Source: a virus
Direction: 5' to 3' (one strand)
DNA: 64,000 nucleotides
IMG/VR virus record: IMGVR_UViG_3300031669_000003
Location: 1-64,000 of that record
Made by a program: the position numbers and the translations under genes
Shown: piece by piece, positions 34,447-42,755 of the stretch
How the letters are laid out: each line of letters begins with the position of its first letter
Numbering within the stretch: position 1 is the first letter of the stretch
Notes under the pieces: model-generated
The model's database searches: none
The model's input: the letters and a program-made list of their open reading frames with translations, nothing else
Told to the model about the DNA's origin: nothing

Positions 34447-35142
34447 ATGGAGAACGTGAAGATCTACTCGGCGTCGGGGGCCACGATCGACCTGGCTCTC
34501 GACAAGATCAATCCCAGGCAGATGAAGGTCATCCAGAAGGACCAGATCACTCCGCAGGTCCTCCAGGCTCACGGCGCCAGCATCGCCGTGGCCTCTCTGG
34601 ATGGCCAGGTGATCCACGTGGGAGAACAGATCAACCCCCAGTTCCTCATCCGGGAGTTCGGATGGCAGGTGGGAGGCGTGGAGCCCTACAAACCCTCGTC
34701 CAAGGTCGCCAGGCTCCTCGGGAAAAAGAGAGACGGTCTCGATCCGAGAACCGTGGCTCTGAGGCTCGAGAGCGAGGCCAAGGCTCAGAAGGACGCCGAG
34801 GAGACGGGGACGTCTCGGGCAGAGGTCACGAAGCTGGACATCCACACTGCCAAAAAGGCAGCCTTGAACGTGGTCGCGTCCGTGGCCGGGCACGACAGGG
34901 AGGACGGCGCAGGTGCCGAGCCTCCGACCATGCCTGTGGAGTCTGAGATGGCCCCAGGCGAGTCCGAGTCGTCCGACCCTACCTCGGAGACCCATGAGGG
35001 GGAAAACGTCAACGGGGCGCAAGGAGACAAGGCCCAGGACGCCCGAGAAGAGGGGTCCGAGTCTGACCAGGAGCCCAATTCGACCCGGGAATCCCAGAAG
35101 GAGTCCGGTAAGAAGGGGAAGAAAGGCAAGAAGGGTAAGTAG
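34447..35142 (+). CDS. Hypothetical protein with acidic linker and GKKGKKGK tail
   Basis: 231 residues from ATG 34447, with ACAGGAGA upstream; earlier in-frame starts would lie in the terminator. Residues 1-120 look folded (I-D-L-A-L-D-K-I-N-P-R-Q-M ... H-V-G-E-Q-I-N-P-Q-F-L). A long acidic Ser/Glu/Asp region follows, and the protein ends in G-K-K-G-K-K-G-K-K-G-K. Post-capsid position suggests a head-completion or vertex protein; no family recognised. Confidence 0.6.
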   Translation: MENVKIYSASGATIDLALDKINPRQMKVIQKDQITPQVLQAHGASIAVASLDGQVIHVGEQINPQFLIREFGWQVGGVEPYKPSSKVARLLGKKRDGLDPRTVALRLESEAKAQKDAEETGTSRAEVTKLDIHTAKKAALNVVASVAGHDREDGAGAEPPTMPVESEMAPGESESSDPTSETHEGENVNGAQGDKAQDAREEGSESDQEPNSTRESQKESGKKGKKGKKGK

Positions 35143-35168
35143 ACCCCAGGCTGTGAGGACGTTCCGAC

Positions 35169-35660
35169 ATGGAAATACGAGTCCCCAAGCCCCTCGTCCG
35201 GGAGCTCCGGGCCAAGCTTCGGGATTATCCCGAGATCAACTACGTCGATAAGAAGGAGGAGAGTCGGGACAAGGATCTGGCCCGATGCCTCTGGGAGGCA
35301 ATGGAAGATCTCAACCTGATTCCTCCTGTCTTCAATGACGACTACAGTTTCACGAACCTACCCAGGAAGGCCGTGCGGATCATCCTTGACTTGGCCGTGG
35401 TTAGAGTCCTCAACGAGGTCTCGATCTGGATGATTCGTCAGGACTTCAAGTACATTGCCGGCGACGTTCAAGTCGATATCTACAGCCGGTGGAGGTCCTA
35501 CCAGCAACTCATTCCAATACTCTCCGGGGAAGTCAAAGCAGCTGCCCAGGGATTCAAGTTCAGCGAGAATACGGAGAGGGCATGGGGAGCGAATCTCACG
35601 GAGATGTATGATTCGTGGCGGGGCTTGGAGAATGCTGACTGGTTCGTCATCAACGTATAG
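35169..35660 (+). CDS. Putative head-tail connector protein
   Basis: 163 residues. Helical, with Trp-rich segments (W-M-I-R-Q-D-F-K-Y, S-W-R-G-L-E-N-A-D-W-F). Size, helical content and position two genes after the capsid suit the adaptor/connector slot, but no signature is decisive. Confidence 0.5.
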   Translation: MEIRVPKPLVRELRAKLRDYPEINYVDKKEESRDKDLARCLWEAMEDLNLIPPVFNDDYSFTNLPRKAVRIILDLAVVRVLNEVSIWMIRQDFKYIAGDVQVDIYSRWRSYQQLIPILSGEVKAAAQGFKFSENTERAWGANLTEMYDSWRGLENADWFVINV

Positions 35661-35672
35661 GAAGGCGAGACT

Positions 35673-36017
35673 ATGCCAAAGCAAGAACTTCACGGAAGGG
35701 ACCCTGTCGCTTTCAAGAGCAGCACGATCGCGGCCCCCGATGTCACTTTCTCGTCCTTGACCGCGACCTACTTCAAGCTGAAGAACTACGACAAGATCCA
35801 GGACGTGATCTACTGCATCGGGGCTGTAGGGACGTTTCCATCCAAGTGGGAGAAACTCTTCGCCGGAGAAGAGATCGTGGTGCCCTCGTTGGGAGCCGCG
35901 GTGGTGAGTTTCAGGAAGATGGTGTTCTTCCGGAACATAGCCAGGAACGACGACGATTCGACCAGGACGAACGACGTGAGTGTGACCGTCGGACTCGAGG
36001 AGCGCGAAGTTCCGTAG
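35673..36017 (+). CDS. Small hypothetical virion protein
   Basis: 114 residues with AGGAAGGCGAG before ATG 35673. Beta-rich (V-T-F-S-S-L-T-A-T-Y-F-K-L-K, I-V-V-P-S-L-G-A-A-V-V-S-F) with no membrane segment. Located in the connector region; possibly a head-closure protein. Function not recognised. Confidence 0.6.
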   Translation: MPKQELHGRDPVAFKSSTIAAPDVTFSSLTATYFKLKNYDKIQDVIYCIGAVGTFPSKWEKLFAGEEIVVPSLGAAVVSFRKMVFFRNIARNDDDSTRTNDVSVTVGLEEREVP

Positions 36018-36021
36018 TGTC

Positions 36022-36075
36022 CTTCTCAGGCGGCGTTAAAAGTTCCTCTTAAAGGTCGCGCCGTACCTGAAGAAG
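36022..36075 (+). other. Structured leader hairpin in a 164-base gap
   Basis: CTTC-TCAGG-CGGCG (36022-36035) pairs with CGCCG (36059-36063), CCTGA (66-70) and GAAG (72-75) with two small bulges, giving about 14 base pairs around an A/T-rich loop. The gap 36018-36181 has no ORF of note, and the gene that follows lacks a visible Shine-Dalgarno site, so the RNA structure may control its translation or processing. Confidence 0.45.
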
Positions 36076-36181
36076 TGACCCGGTAGCGTCGAAGTCCGAT
36101 GGTGCATCTGCGAGCACGAGCGCAGTCGCCCAGGCCGGTGGTGAGTGAGCGGTCGTCCATCTCTCGTGCGCGGGCCGAACC

Positions 36182-37057
36182 ATGCAGATCACTGCAATAG
36201 AGTTCGATGAACTGAGGGTGTATCAGGCATCTCCGGAGGCCCGGGTCGTCTGGTGGTCCTTCCGTCTGACCAATCGTGATCTCAGCGGGATTCCGGTGGA
36301 CATCCATCGGTCGTTCTCCCCTGATCAGGAATTCGAAAAGGTCGGTACGGTATTGTGGCCTCAGACCTACTTCGTCGATAGCGAAGTGAACCTTGGTGAC
36401 TTCTGGAGAAACGCCTACTACTCCCTCTCCGCCATGGTGGACGGACACACGATCGAGACCAGCAGGGAGGGTCTTTACGGCAGTCCCCCTCCGATGGTGC
36501 AGGAAATGGTAAAACAGTTCGACATCAGCCTTCAGTTCGGTGGCGATCCTGTTTTCATTTATCTGCGGCGGAGCAGGATCCGGTGTCCGGATTGCTGGGA
36601 CGCCGTAAGCAAGAAGGTCACTCGAAGCAAGTGTCCGACGTGTTTCGCCACCGGATACCTGGGCGGGTTCTATTCCCCTATTCTCACTTGCGTAAAGATC
36701 AGTTCTGAGATGAAGAGCAACCAACCTGACGCTACGCTCAGAGAAGGAGCACAGACTGTTTTCAAGGCGTCGAGATTCCCAGAGGTGCGTCCCAGGGACG
36801 TAATCCGTGAGGTGAACTCCGGGAAGTTGTGGCGAATCGTGAATATCACTCCAGTGAGAATGAACGGATATATGATCCATCAGAGTCTCGTGATGACCCG
36901 TCTCGAGACGAGCGAGATCGAGAACGATTTACCTATCCCGGAGAGTCTCGAGTACGTAATCGCACCCCACTGGTCCGACAGGATCAGGAATCACGAAGAT
37001 AAAGTGGCAAGGAATGATCCTGAGAAACCAGTCACAGAAGCGAGGTTGTGGAGATGA
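36182..37057 (+). CDS. Connector-region protein with C-x2-C...C-x2-C zinc site
   Basis: 291 residues. A stop codon 36 bases upstream and no other start make ATG 36182 the choice, although no Shine-Dalgarno is present. The middle holds R-C-P-D-C-W-D then K-C-P-T-C-F-A-T-G-Y-L-G-G-F-Y-S-P, a rubredoxin-like zinc knuckle seen in head-tail connector proteins of several phages. Flanking regions are beta-rich. The stop overlaps the next start (ATGA). Confidence 0.55.
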   Translation: MQITAIEFDELRVYQASPEARVVWWSFRLTNRDLSGIPVDIHRSFSPDQEFEKVGTVLWPQTYFVDSEVNLGDFWRNAYYSLSAMVDGHTIETSREGLYGSPPPMVQEMVKQFDISLQFGGDPVFIYLRRSRIRCPDCWDAVSKKVTRSKCPTCFATGYLGGFYSPILTCVKISSEMKSNQPDATLREGAQTVFKASRFPEVRPRDVIREVNSGKLWRIVNITPVRMNGYMIHQSLVMTRLETSEIENDLPIPESLEYVIAPHWSDRIRNHEDKVARNDPEKPVTEARLWR

Positions 37058-37359
37058 GCGAGAATATGCCCCTGGCATGGCCCCTGAAGAAAGGCGTCGA
37101 AGAGACGATCAATAAGCAGATCGACAAGGGCGCCAAGGACTCCGAAGGGACGGACGACCCGAGATCCCAGGTTTCCGGGAACCCGGACAATGTCCCGGAG
37201 CGGGAGCCCACGGTAACCAAGATGTCTTCGGCCGAGTTCTATATCGACGTTCAGGAGTCGGTGAGTCGGATCCTTGAGAAGAGGGCCATATGCGGGAAGG
37301 ATCACGACAAGAAGAAGAGGAAGATGAAGATCCCTCCCCAGTTCCTGTCGAATAGATAG
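37054..37359 (+). CDS. Small hydrophilic hypothetical protein
   Basis: 101 residues from ATG 37054 overlapping the preceding TGA; GTG 37048 is a weaker alternative. Charged and mostly disordered-looking, with a short helix (Y-I-D-V-Q-E-S-V-S-R-I-L-E-K-R) and a basic K-K-K-R-K-M-K end. The next gene starts on the base after its stop. No family recognised. Confidence 0.6.
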   Translation: MSENMPLAWPLKKGVEETINKQIDKGAKDSEGTDDPRSQVSGNPDNVPEREPTVTKMSSAEFYIDVQESVSRILEKRAICGKDHDKKKRKMKIPPQFLSNR

Positions 37360-37797
37360 ATGCCGCTTGCCATTCTCAGATTCACGGACCCTCCAGGAAA
37401 GGAGGAGATGCAGCGTGTCGCGGTGGATGTGACGCAGGGTATTCGTGAGTATCTGGCCGGAAATCTGAAGCATCGAAGCGGCCGACTGGAGGAGAGCATC
37501 AGGTCCGTGGCGTACGGAAGAGAGATTGTCGTAGAGTCCGATCTTCCCTATGCCGAGTCCCTTGACCGGGGATCAAAGTCGTCTAATGTCATGTGGCATT
37601 TGATAAACCGGGTCGTACCGCTAAAATTAAGAGATGGAAGAACCATATTCCGAGCCATGACCATGGAAAGTGTCCGGCGAGGAAAATGGAGGACAAGACC
37701 GAGAATGGGAGTAGACTTCACAGGTAGAGGAATCGAGATCGCGAGGAGCAAGACTTCGTTGCGGTCCTTTCAAAATTTCATAGTGGTGAAACCCTGA
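37360..37797 (+). CDS. HK97 gp10-like neck/tail-completion protein candidate
   Basis: 145 residues. The pattern H-R-S-G-R-L-E-E-S-I-R-S-V followed by E-S-D-L-P-Y-A-E-S-L-D-R-G-S resembles gp10-like proteins, where a helix is followed by S-x-x-P-Y-A-x-x-x-E-x-G. These occupy the head-tail junction. Its position between connector-zone and tail genes agrees. Confidence 0.6.
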   Translation: MPLAILRFTDPPGKEEMQRVAVDVTQGIREYLAGNLKHRSGRLEESIRSVAYGREIVVESDLPYAESLDRGSKSSNVMWHLINRVVPLKLRDGRTIFRAMTMESVRRGKWRTRPRMGVDFTGRGIEIARSKTSLRSFQNFIVVKP

Positions 37798-37812
37798 GCT
37801 GGAGGAAGAACA

Positions 37813-38127
37813 ATGATTACGGAACCTCTGCAAGGTGCCGACTTGGAATTCGCGGATTCTCTGGCGAGCATCATGGGAACTTCCGATCTGCGGAAAGTCG
37901 CTTCGGCTCCGGCCGGGACGCCAGCGGAAGGAACCAAGGCACCGGAGAGCGGCATGGTGAAGGAGGCCTCGGGAGACATGTGGGACGACATGTTCGGCAT
38001 GTCCCTCCAGGATCTCATGAAGAACGCTGACTTCCGCCGCGGAGTCGAGGAAGGCCTCGAGGAGAGGCGAAGCGATTGGGAGCCCCTGCTCGTGAACTAC
38101 TGGGGCTGCCTGACCGGGCAGCTGTAG
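37813..38127 (+). CDS. Small hypothetical acidic protein
   Basis: 104 residues with GGAGGAAG before ATG 37813. The start is acidic and helical (A-D-L-E-F-A-D-S-L), the middle is Pro/Ala/Gly-rich, and the C-terminus has W-D-D-M-F-G-M-S-L-Q-D-L-M. Likely a minor neck or tail component. No family recognised. Confidence 0.6.
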   Translation: MITEPLQGADLEFADSLASIMGTSDLRKVASAPAGTPAEGTKAPESGMVKEASGDMWDDMFGMSLQDLMKNADFRRGVEEGLEERRSDWEPLLVNYWGCLTGQL

Positions 38128-38128
38128 G

Positions 38129-38791
38129 ATGTCGTCGACGCCAAGTTATGGAGATAAGGTCTCGAGGATTGGCGATTTCATTCGCTATCCGAAACGCGTA
38201 CTGATCGAGGCCCTCCAGATCGGATTCAGAGAAGAGTACCTGTTCACTGATACTGAGGGTGAGAGGGTCGAGAACCCGTTCATCTACAAGACCGACGAGA
38301 ACGGTGAGACGACCAAGGACAGCAGGATCGAGATCGCTGATACATGGACAGAAGAACTCAAAGAGACGGATCCGAGACCGATCATCACGGTCAGACGGTC
38401 CGTTCTCTCGTTCAACAGGAATGCGATCGGCGGTCTTGGTTCGATAGATCTTCCAGGCGGGAAGTGGAAGAAGTTCACTATCATGATGGACTGTCCTATC
38501 ATCGCGAACTGCTGGTCGAGGAAGGACCTCGAGTCGGAAGAGATCGCGATGGCCGTGGCCTTTTTCTTCAGTCTGTTCCGGGAAACGCATCTGAAAAGGA
38601 CAAGGCTCCAGTCGCTTTCGGAGCCCTCCATCGGGGACACGACACCTGTGAAGGTGGACGCGGAGCACGAGCTTTTCGTGACCCCGGTTCAGATCATGAC
38701 CACTATGACCTTGGCGTGGAAGGTAAACTATACTGCCCTCGCTGACGCGAAGGGTGTCCAAATAAACACTAACGAGAGCGGGAGATCGTGA
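38129..38791 (+). CDS. Putative tail terminator or neck protein
   Basis: 220 residues, starting two bases after the previous stop and ending in TGA that overlaps the sheath ATG at 38791. Mixed alpha/beta, with D-F-I-R-Y-P-K-R-V-L near the start and a C-terminal M-T-T-M-T-L-A-W-K-V-N-Y strand. The slot immediately before the sheath is where tail terminator genes usually lie. Identity by position only. Confidence 0.5.
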   Translation: MSSTPSYGDKVSRIGDFIRYPKRVLIEALQIGFREEYLFTDTEGERVENPFIYKTDENGETTKDSRIEIADTWTEELKETDPRPIITVRRSVLSFNRNAIGGLGSIDLPGGKWKKFTIMMDCPIIANCWSRKDLESEEIAMAVAFFFSLFRETHLKRTRLQSLSEPSIGDTTPVKVDAEHELFVTPVQIMTTMTLAWKVNYTALADAKGVQINTNESGRS

Positions 38792-41700
38792 TGGCCAGCA
38801 GCAACCTTAGAACAGACCTCGAAATCATCCAGGTCTTCGAGCCCGCGTCCCCCATCGTACAGGACGCCAACAATCCATTGGTTCTGATTGGCGTGAACCG
38901 TCAGATCGTCTGGCATGAGAACACTGGCAACTTCATCGGTGGCCAGGAGAACGATCCCTTCTACTTCCCCGACCTAATCGCGGGATCGAAGGTGGAGCAA
39001 CCTTCCGCCTCCGAAGAGGAGCTCCGGCCTCACGTCTTCATCTCGGGCCGCTACGGTGTGTCGGAGGTGACTCCCATCTACAACTTCGGCGTCGATCCTC
39101 CGAACATCGAATTATCCCCCACCCTCTCCGCGGTCTTCGAGATCGCGAGCGGTAACACGGGCGAGTATTCCTCCTCGTCGGGGAAGTTCGTGGACCCGAG
39201 CGCCGACTTCATCGAGGCCGAGGTGGCTCCCGGCGACGTGATCAAAGTCGACGACGTGGATGCCTTCCTCGTGACCAACCTGGTGTCCGATACCGAGATC
39301 GATGTCAGTCGGATCGACAAAGCCGATCCGACCTGGTCGGGCGATCTCTCGGCCGAGGATTCCAACGGAGACCGGATCTTCACGGATCTCGGCTATGACT
39401 TCGAGACTGCGGGCGTCATGATCGGCGATCTCATGACCGTCAAGGGCTGGGACATCCTGGCCACGGGTGATGGCATCGACTTCTCGGCGGAGGTCGTGGG
39501 AGTCCGGACCATCACGGCCGGGACCGGTTACGACTTCTCCGGCGCCGGTGTCCAGCCTCCAGTCACGGGTCCCCCGTATCAGGTGGACATCATCTGGATG
39601 CAGGACAACGATAACCCGCCGGACTGGTACCCGGCTCTCAAGGTGAGCGCGAACGTGACCACGAACACGCTTGACGCCGTGAACCTGATCACCACACCGG
39701 CATACCCCGGACCGACAGATGCCGAAGATGACAAGGTCTTCGAGATCTACCACTACACCCAGATCGATTTGACGGGTGGGACCGTGTGGACCGATGCCAA
39801 CGGCGACTGGACTGCGGACGGGATTCCGATCGCCGGCCAGAGGACTTTCAGCATCGGCGGCGGGAACCCCAATGGGATCGATTTCTCCACACTGCTCACG
39901 CTTTCGCTCTCGCGGTACAACCTGGTGGTCCACGGGATCAACGATGCCGGGGGAACCACGAACGCAAGGCCGATCTTCAAGATCATCTCCATCACGAACC
40001 CGACGACCCTCGTGGTGCAGAACTGGGACCCCGATAGGCCCCAGAACTCGACCACCGGGACGGGAACGACCTGGGAGATCTGGGACGATGGCGGAGCCGT
40101 GATCATGGGATTCCAGGGAGCGTCGATCACGGCCGAGGGTCCGGGCGGACTCCTCGCCGCGAACGAGCGTCTGTTCACCAGCACCATCGACATGGAAGTG
40201 GCCGGTGTGGCCGTGGGCGACACGGTCTTCAGCGCGGGCGGCATGGCCATGTTCGAGGTCACCACGGTCGGCGCCAGCGGAAATCCGGGGTATCCCGGAC
40301 TCCTGAACCAGTTCGAACTGGGAGTCACCAACTTGGTACCGGGCACCCCTCCCCCGAGCTGGAACGATGGGAACTTCCCGTTCTACGTGACGGACGTGAC
40401 CGAGGCGATCATGCGGGTCACGCGGGTTCTCGATGCCAACAATCTCACAGTCCGGAACACGATGGCGAGCACGCCTCCGGAGGCTTCGGCGTTCACCGGC
40501 CTGCTCTACTCGATCACCGTGGCCGACTCGCTCTCGAGCCTGAACTACACGATCGAGAAGACCGTGTCTGGCGCCAACCTCACGGGCGACGTCCTCGTGA
40601 CCTACACGGCCCGCAGGAACGACTCCTACACGCAACTATTCACCGTGAAGGCCGATGACTGGGAGTCTCTCCTGGGACAGGCGGTGCCGGCGAACCCCTT
40701 GGCGCTGGCTGCCAAGATCGGCACCCTGAATTCCAACTACCCCCTGTGGGTCCTCCAGGTCCCCAACGATCTGTCCCAGGACTGGACCGACACCTTGAAC
40801 TACCTGAAGACGAACAGGTACTACATCCTCTGCCCCCTGACGCAGGACGAGACGGTCCTCTCTGCCTATAGGGCGCACGTCCTGGCCCAATCGACCCCGG
40901 AGACCAAGAGGGACAGAATCCTCTTCCAGTCCCATCTCTTCGAGAGGATCAAGACCAGGACTACCGGGTCCACCTCGACGTTCACCAAGACGGCTACGGT
41001 CACCACGATCACGGTCACGGGCGATCTCTCGGCCTACGGAGTCCTCGTGGGCGACGTGATGAAGGGGACGGCCAACGTCTCTGGAACCGAGTATGCGTTC
41101 GAAGCCAGGATTATCACCCTGATCACGGGAGCCTCCTCCATCCTGACGGTCGTGAACGACAACGGGATCGGCGGGACGCCTCCGGTCAGCGGGACCATCA
41201 CGGCCTGGACCATTCAGTCCAAGGATCTCACGGACACCCAGTTCGCCATGGAGATGGCGGAGTACGCCGAGGGGCTCGGGAACCGCAGATTCCGTAATGT
41301 GTTCCCGAGCACCTGCCAGGTGAAGTTCTCCGACCAGACCGACCCGTCCCTGGCCTCGGGACTTTACGGAGGGGGCGACGTGATCGTCGAGGTTGGTGGC
41401 CAGTACCAGGCGGCCATGTTCGCGGCCATGCGGTCCTCGCAGAAGCCAGCCCAGGCGCTCACCAAGGTCATGGGTACCGGGATCTACAAGGTCTTGAACC
41501 CGTTCGGAGACTTCTACGGAGGGGACGAGGACACCAACGACATCGTCCTGAACGGCGGTAACTGGATCGCGACCCAGGATACCGTGGGCGGCGACGTCTC
41601 GTCGGCCAGGGCGGTCACGACCGATACAAGCGATATCCAGAAGCTCGAGGACTCGGTCACGGTCCAGGTGGACAACTTCGCCAGGATCCTGCGCAAGCAG

Positions 41701-41928
41701 ATCAAACCGTTGCTCGGACCCTTCAACATCGAGGAGACCTACTTCGACATGGTCAGCGCTAACGTGCAGGCCGTGATCGACAAGATCGTCATCGAGGACA
41801 AGGACATGAAGTTCATCGAGTTCCTCGATATCAGGGAGTCCGAAACGATCATCGATACCTTCGAGCTTGACTTCAATGCCGATCCGTTCATCTCAGCCGC
41901 AAGGGCGAAGGTCACCATCTTCGTCTAA
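38791..41928 (+). CDS. Contractile tail sheath-like protein with large repeated insert
   Basis: 1,045 residues from ATG 38791 (GTG 38788 is possible). The C-terminal 250 residues are sheath-like: W-I-A-T-Q-D-T-V-G-G-D-V-S, then R-I-L-R-K-Q-I-K-P-L-L-G-P and a final beta strand set with D-F-N-A-D-P-F-I. The protein is larger than usual sheaths, and the extra bulk holds several copies of a beta module of the form F-x-D/T-x(4-6)-F-x-x-A-G-V-x-x-G-D (near 39180, 39374, 40163 and 41030). A tube-like gene follows, supporting a myovirus tail. Confidence 0.65.
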   Translation: MASSNLRTDLEIIQVFEPASPIVQDANNPLVLIGVNRQIVWHENTGNFIGGQENDPFYFPDLIAGSKVEQPSASEEELRPHVFISGRYGVSEVTPIYNFGVDPPNIELSPTLSAVFEIASGNTGEYSSSSGKFVDPSADFIEAEVAPGDVIKVDDVDAFLVTNLVSDTEIDVSRIDKADPTWSGDLSAEDSNGDRIFTDLGYDFETAGVMIGDLMTVKGWDILATGDGIDFSAEVVGVRTITAGTGYDFSGAGVQPPVTGPPYQVDIIWMQDNDNPPDWYPALKVSANVTTNTLDAVNLITTPAYPGPTDAEDDKVFEIYHYTQIDLTGGTVWTDANGDWTADGIPIAGQRTFSIGGGNPNGIDFSTLLTLSLSRYNLVVHGINDAGGTTNARPIFKIISITNPTTLVVQNWDPDRPQNSTTGTGTTWEIWDDGGAVIMGFQGASITAEGPGGLLAANERLFTSTIDMEVAGVAVGDTVFSAGGMAMFEVTTVGASGNPGYPGLLNQFELGVTNLVPGTPPPSWNDGNFPFYVTDVTEAIMRVTRVLDANNLTVRNTMASTPPEASAFTGLLYSITVADSLSSLNYTIEKTVSGANLTGDVLVTYTARRNDSYTQLFTVKADDWESLLGQAVPANPLALAAKIGTLNSNYPLWVLQVPNDLSQDWTDTLNYLKTNRYYILCPLTQDETVLSAYRAHVLAQSTPETKRDRILFQSHLFERIKTRTTGSTSTFTKTATVTTITVTGDLSAYGVLVGDVMKGTANVSGTEYAFEARIITLITGASSILTVVNDNGIGGTPPVSGTITAWTIQSKDLTDTQFAMEMAEYAEGLGNRRFRNVFPSTCQVKFSDQTDPSLASGLYGGGDVIVEVGGQYQAAMFAAMRSSQKPAQALTKVMGTGIYKVLNPFGDFYGGDEDTNDIVLNGGNWIATQDTVGGDVSSARAVTTDTSDIQKLEDSVTVQVDNFARILRKQIKPLLGPFNIEETYFDMVSANVQAVIDKIVIEDKDMKFIEFLDIRESETIIDTFELDFNADPFISAARAKVTIFV

Positions 41929-41956
41929 ATGTTGCTGACACAAAAAGGAGCAGGAG

Positions 41957-42697
41957 ATGCCCAGCACGAGTTTCATCAACTGGAAGTTCGCTTCCGAGCA
42001 TGTCCAGGCGGAACTCCAGAACGGTGAGTACGTCAGCGCCGAGTCGACGCTGATCCTCGCCGGTCCTTCCCGTCTGAGGATGATCCAGGACGGAAGCCCG
42101 GATCCTCTGGCCGCAAAAAGCCGGCTGTTCCCGGTGGGCCTGCTTCAGACGATGCAAGTCGCCCAGAACCGTCAGGTGGCCCGCCTCTTCGAGATCGGGT
42201 CGAAGCGATCCTACTTCGTCCCGGGGCGCCTCTTCGCTAACTTCCAGATCAACAGGATTCTCTTCTACGGGCCGAGCCTCATGCGTCTGCTCTACGCCCT
42301 GGCGCCGCGAAGGGGATTCGGACAGCCTTTCAATTTCGCCCCGGACGGCACGACGCCCAGGCATCAGGACGATCTCCGGACGCCTCGGTCCTACGAGTCG
42401 CTGTTCCCGGCCCCTGGTACGAACTTCCAGCTGGGACCTGGCCACGGTGGGAAGTCGGCCGACGACAACAGGGACTTCTTCATCAACCTGGCCTCGGAGC
42501 TCTTCAACGTGCCCTTCGGCCTATGCCCCCTTCTGAAGGATGCCCGTCAACGGCCGTACGGATCCTTCTACATGGAGGACTGCATGATCGAGGCGCACTC
42601 GATCGGCTTCGACTCGAACAACATCGTGATCGCGGAAGGCGTGAACGGACAGTTCGACATGCTCATGCCCGTGCAGGTGTACGACAAAGCAGCCTAA
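41957..42697 (+). CDS. Tail tube-like structural protein
   Basis: 246 residues with AAAAAGGAGCAGGAG before ATG 41957. It follows the sheath-like gene directly, as tube genes do, and is the last + strand gene before the convergent terminator. Composition is beta-rich with G/C-ending codons like the capsid gene, suggesting high expression. Features such as F-I-N-W-K-F-A-S-E-H-V and I-E-A-H-S-I-G-F-D-S-N-N-I are compatible with a tube subunit, though it is longer than many. Confidence 0.55.
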   Translation: MPSTSFINWKFASEHVQAELQNGEYVSAESTLILAGPSRLRMIQDGSPDPLAAKSRLFPVGLLQTMQVAQNRQVARLFEIGSKRSYFVPGRLFANFQINRILFYGPSLMRLLYALAPRRGFGQPFNFAPDGTTPRHQDDLRTPRSYESLFPAPGTNFQLGPGHGGKSADDNRDFFINLASELFNVPFGLCPLLKDARQRPYGSFYMEDCMIEAHSIGFDSNNIVIAEGVNGQFDMLMPVQVYDKAA

Positions 42698-42719
42698 GCC
42701 TTGTGGTTCGTTCCGTGGG

Positions 42720-42755
42720 AGAGCCCGGCGATTAGTCGTCGGGCTCTTCTTTTTT
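42720..42755 (+). terminator. Rho-independent terminator at the convergence of the two gene blocks
   Basis: AGAGCCCGGCGA (42720-42731), loop TTAG, TCGTCGGGCTCT (42736-42747) with one G-U pair, then TCTTTTTT on the + strand. It ends the late transcript. The right arm and loop overlap the last codons and stop of the sigma gene on the opposite strand. Confidence 0.85.

Noticed and set aside
36018-36181. tRNA gene in the structured gap
   Set aside because: No cloverleaf, anticodon arm or T-arm consensus could be fitted.
39112-40635. 507-codon open frame on the - strand opposite the sheath gene
   Set aside because: Shadow of a G/C-ending codon region; Arg/Gly/Val/Asp-rich with no recognisable pattern.
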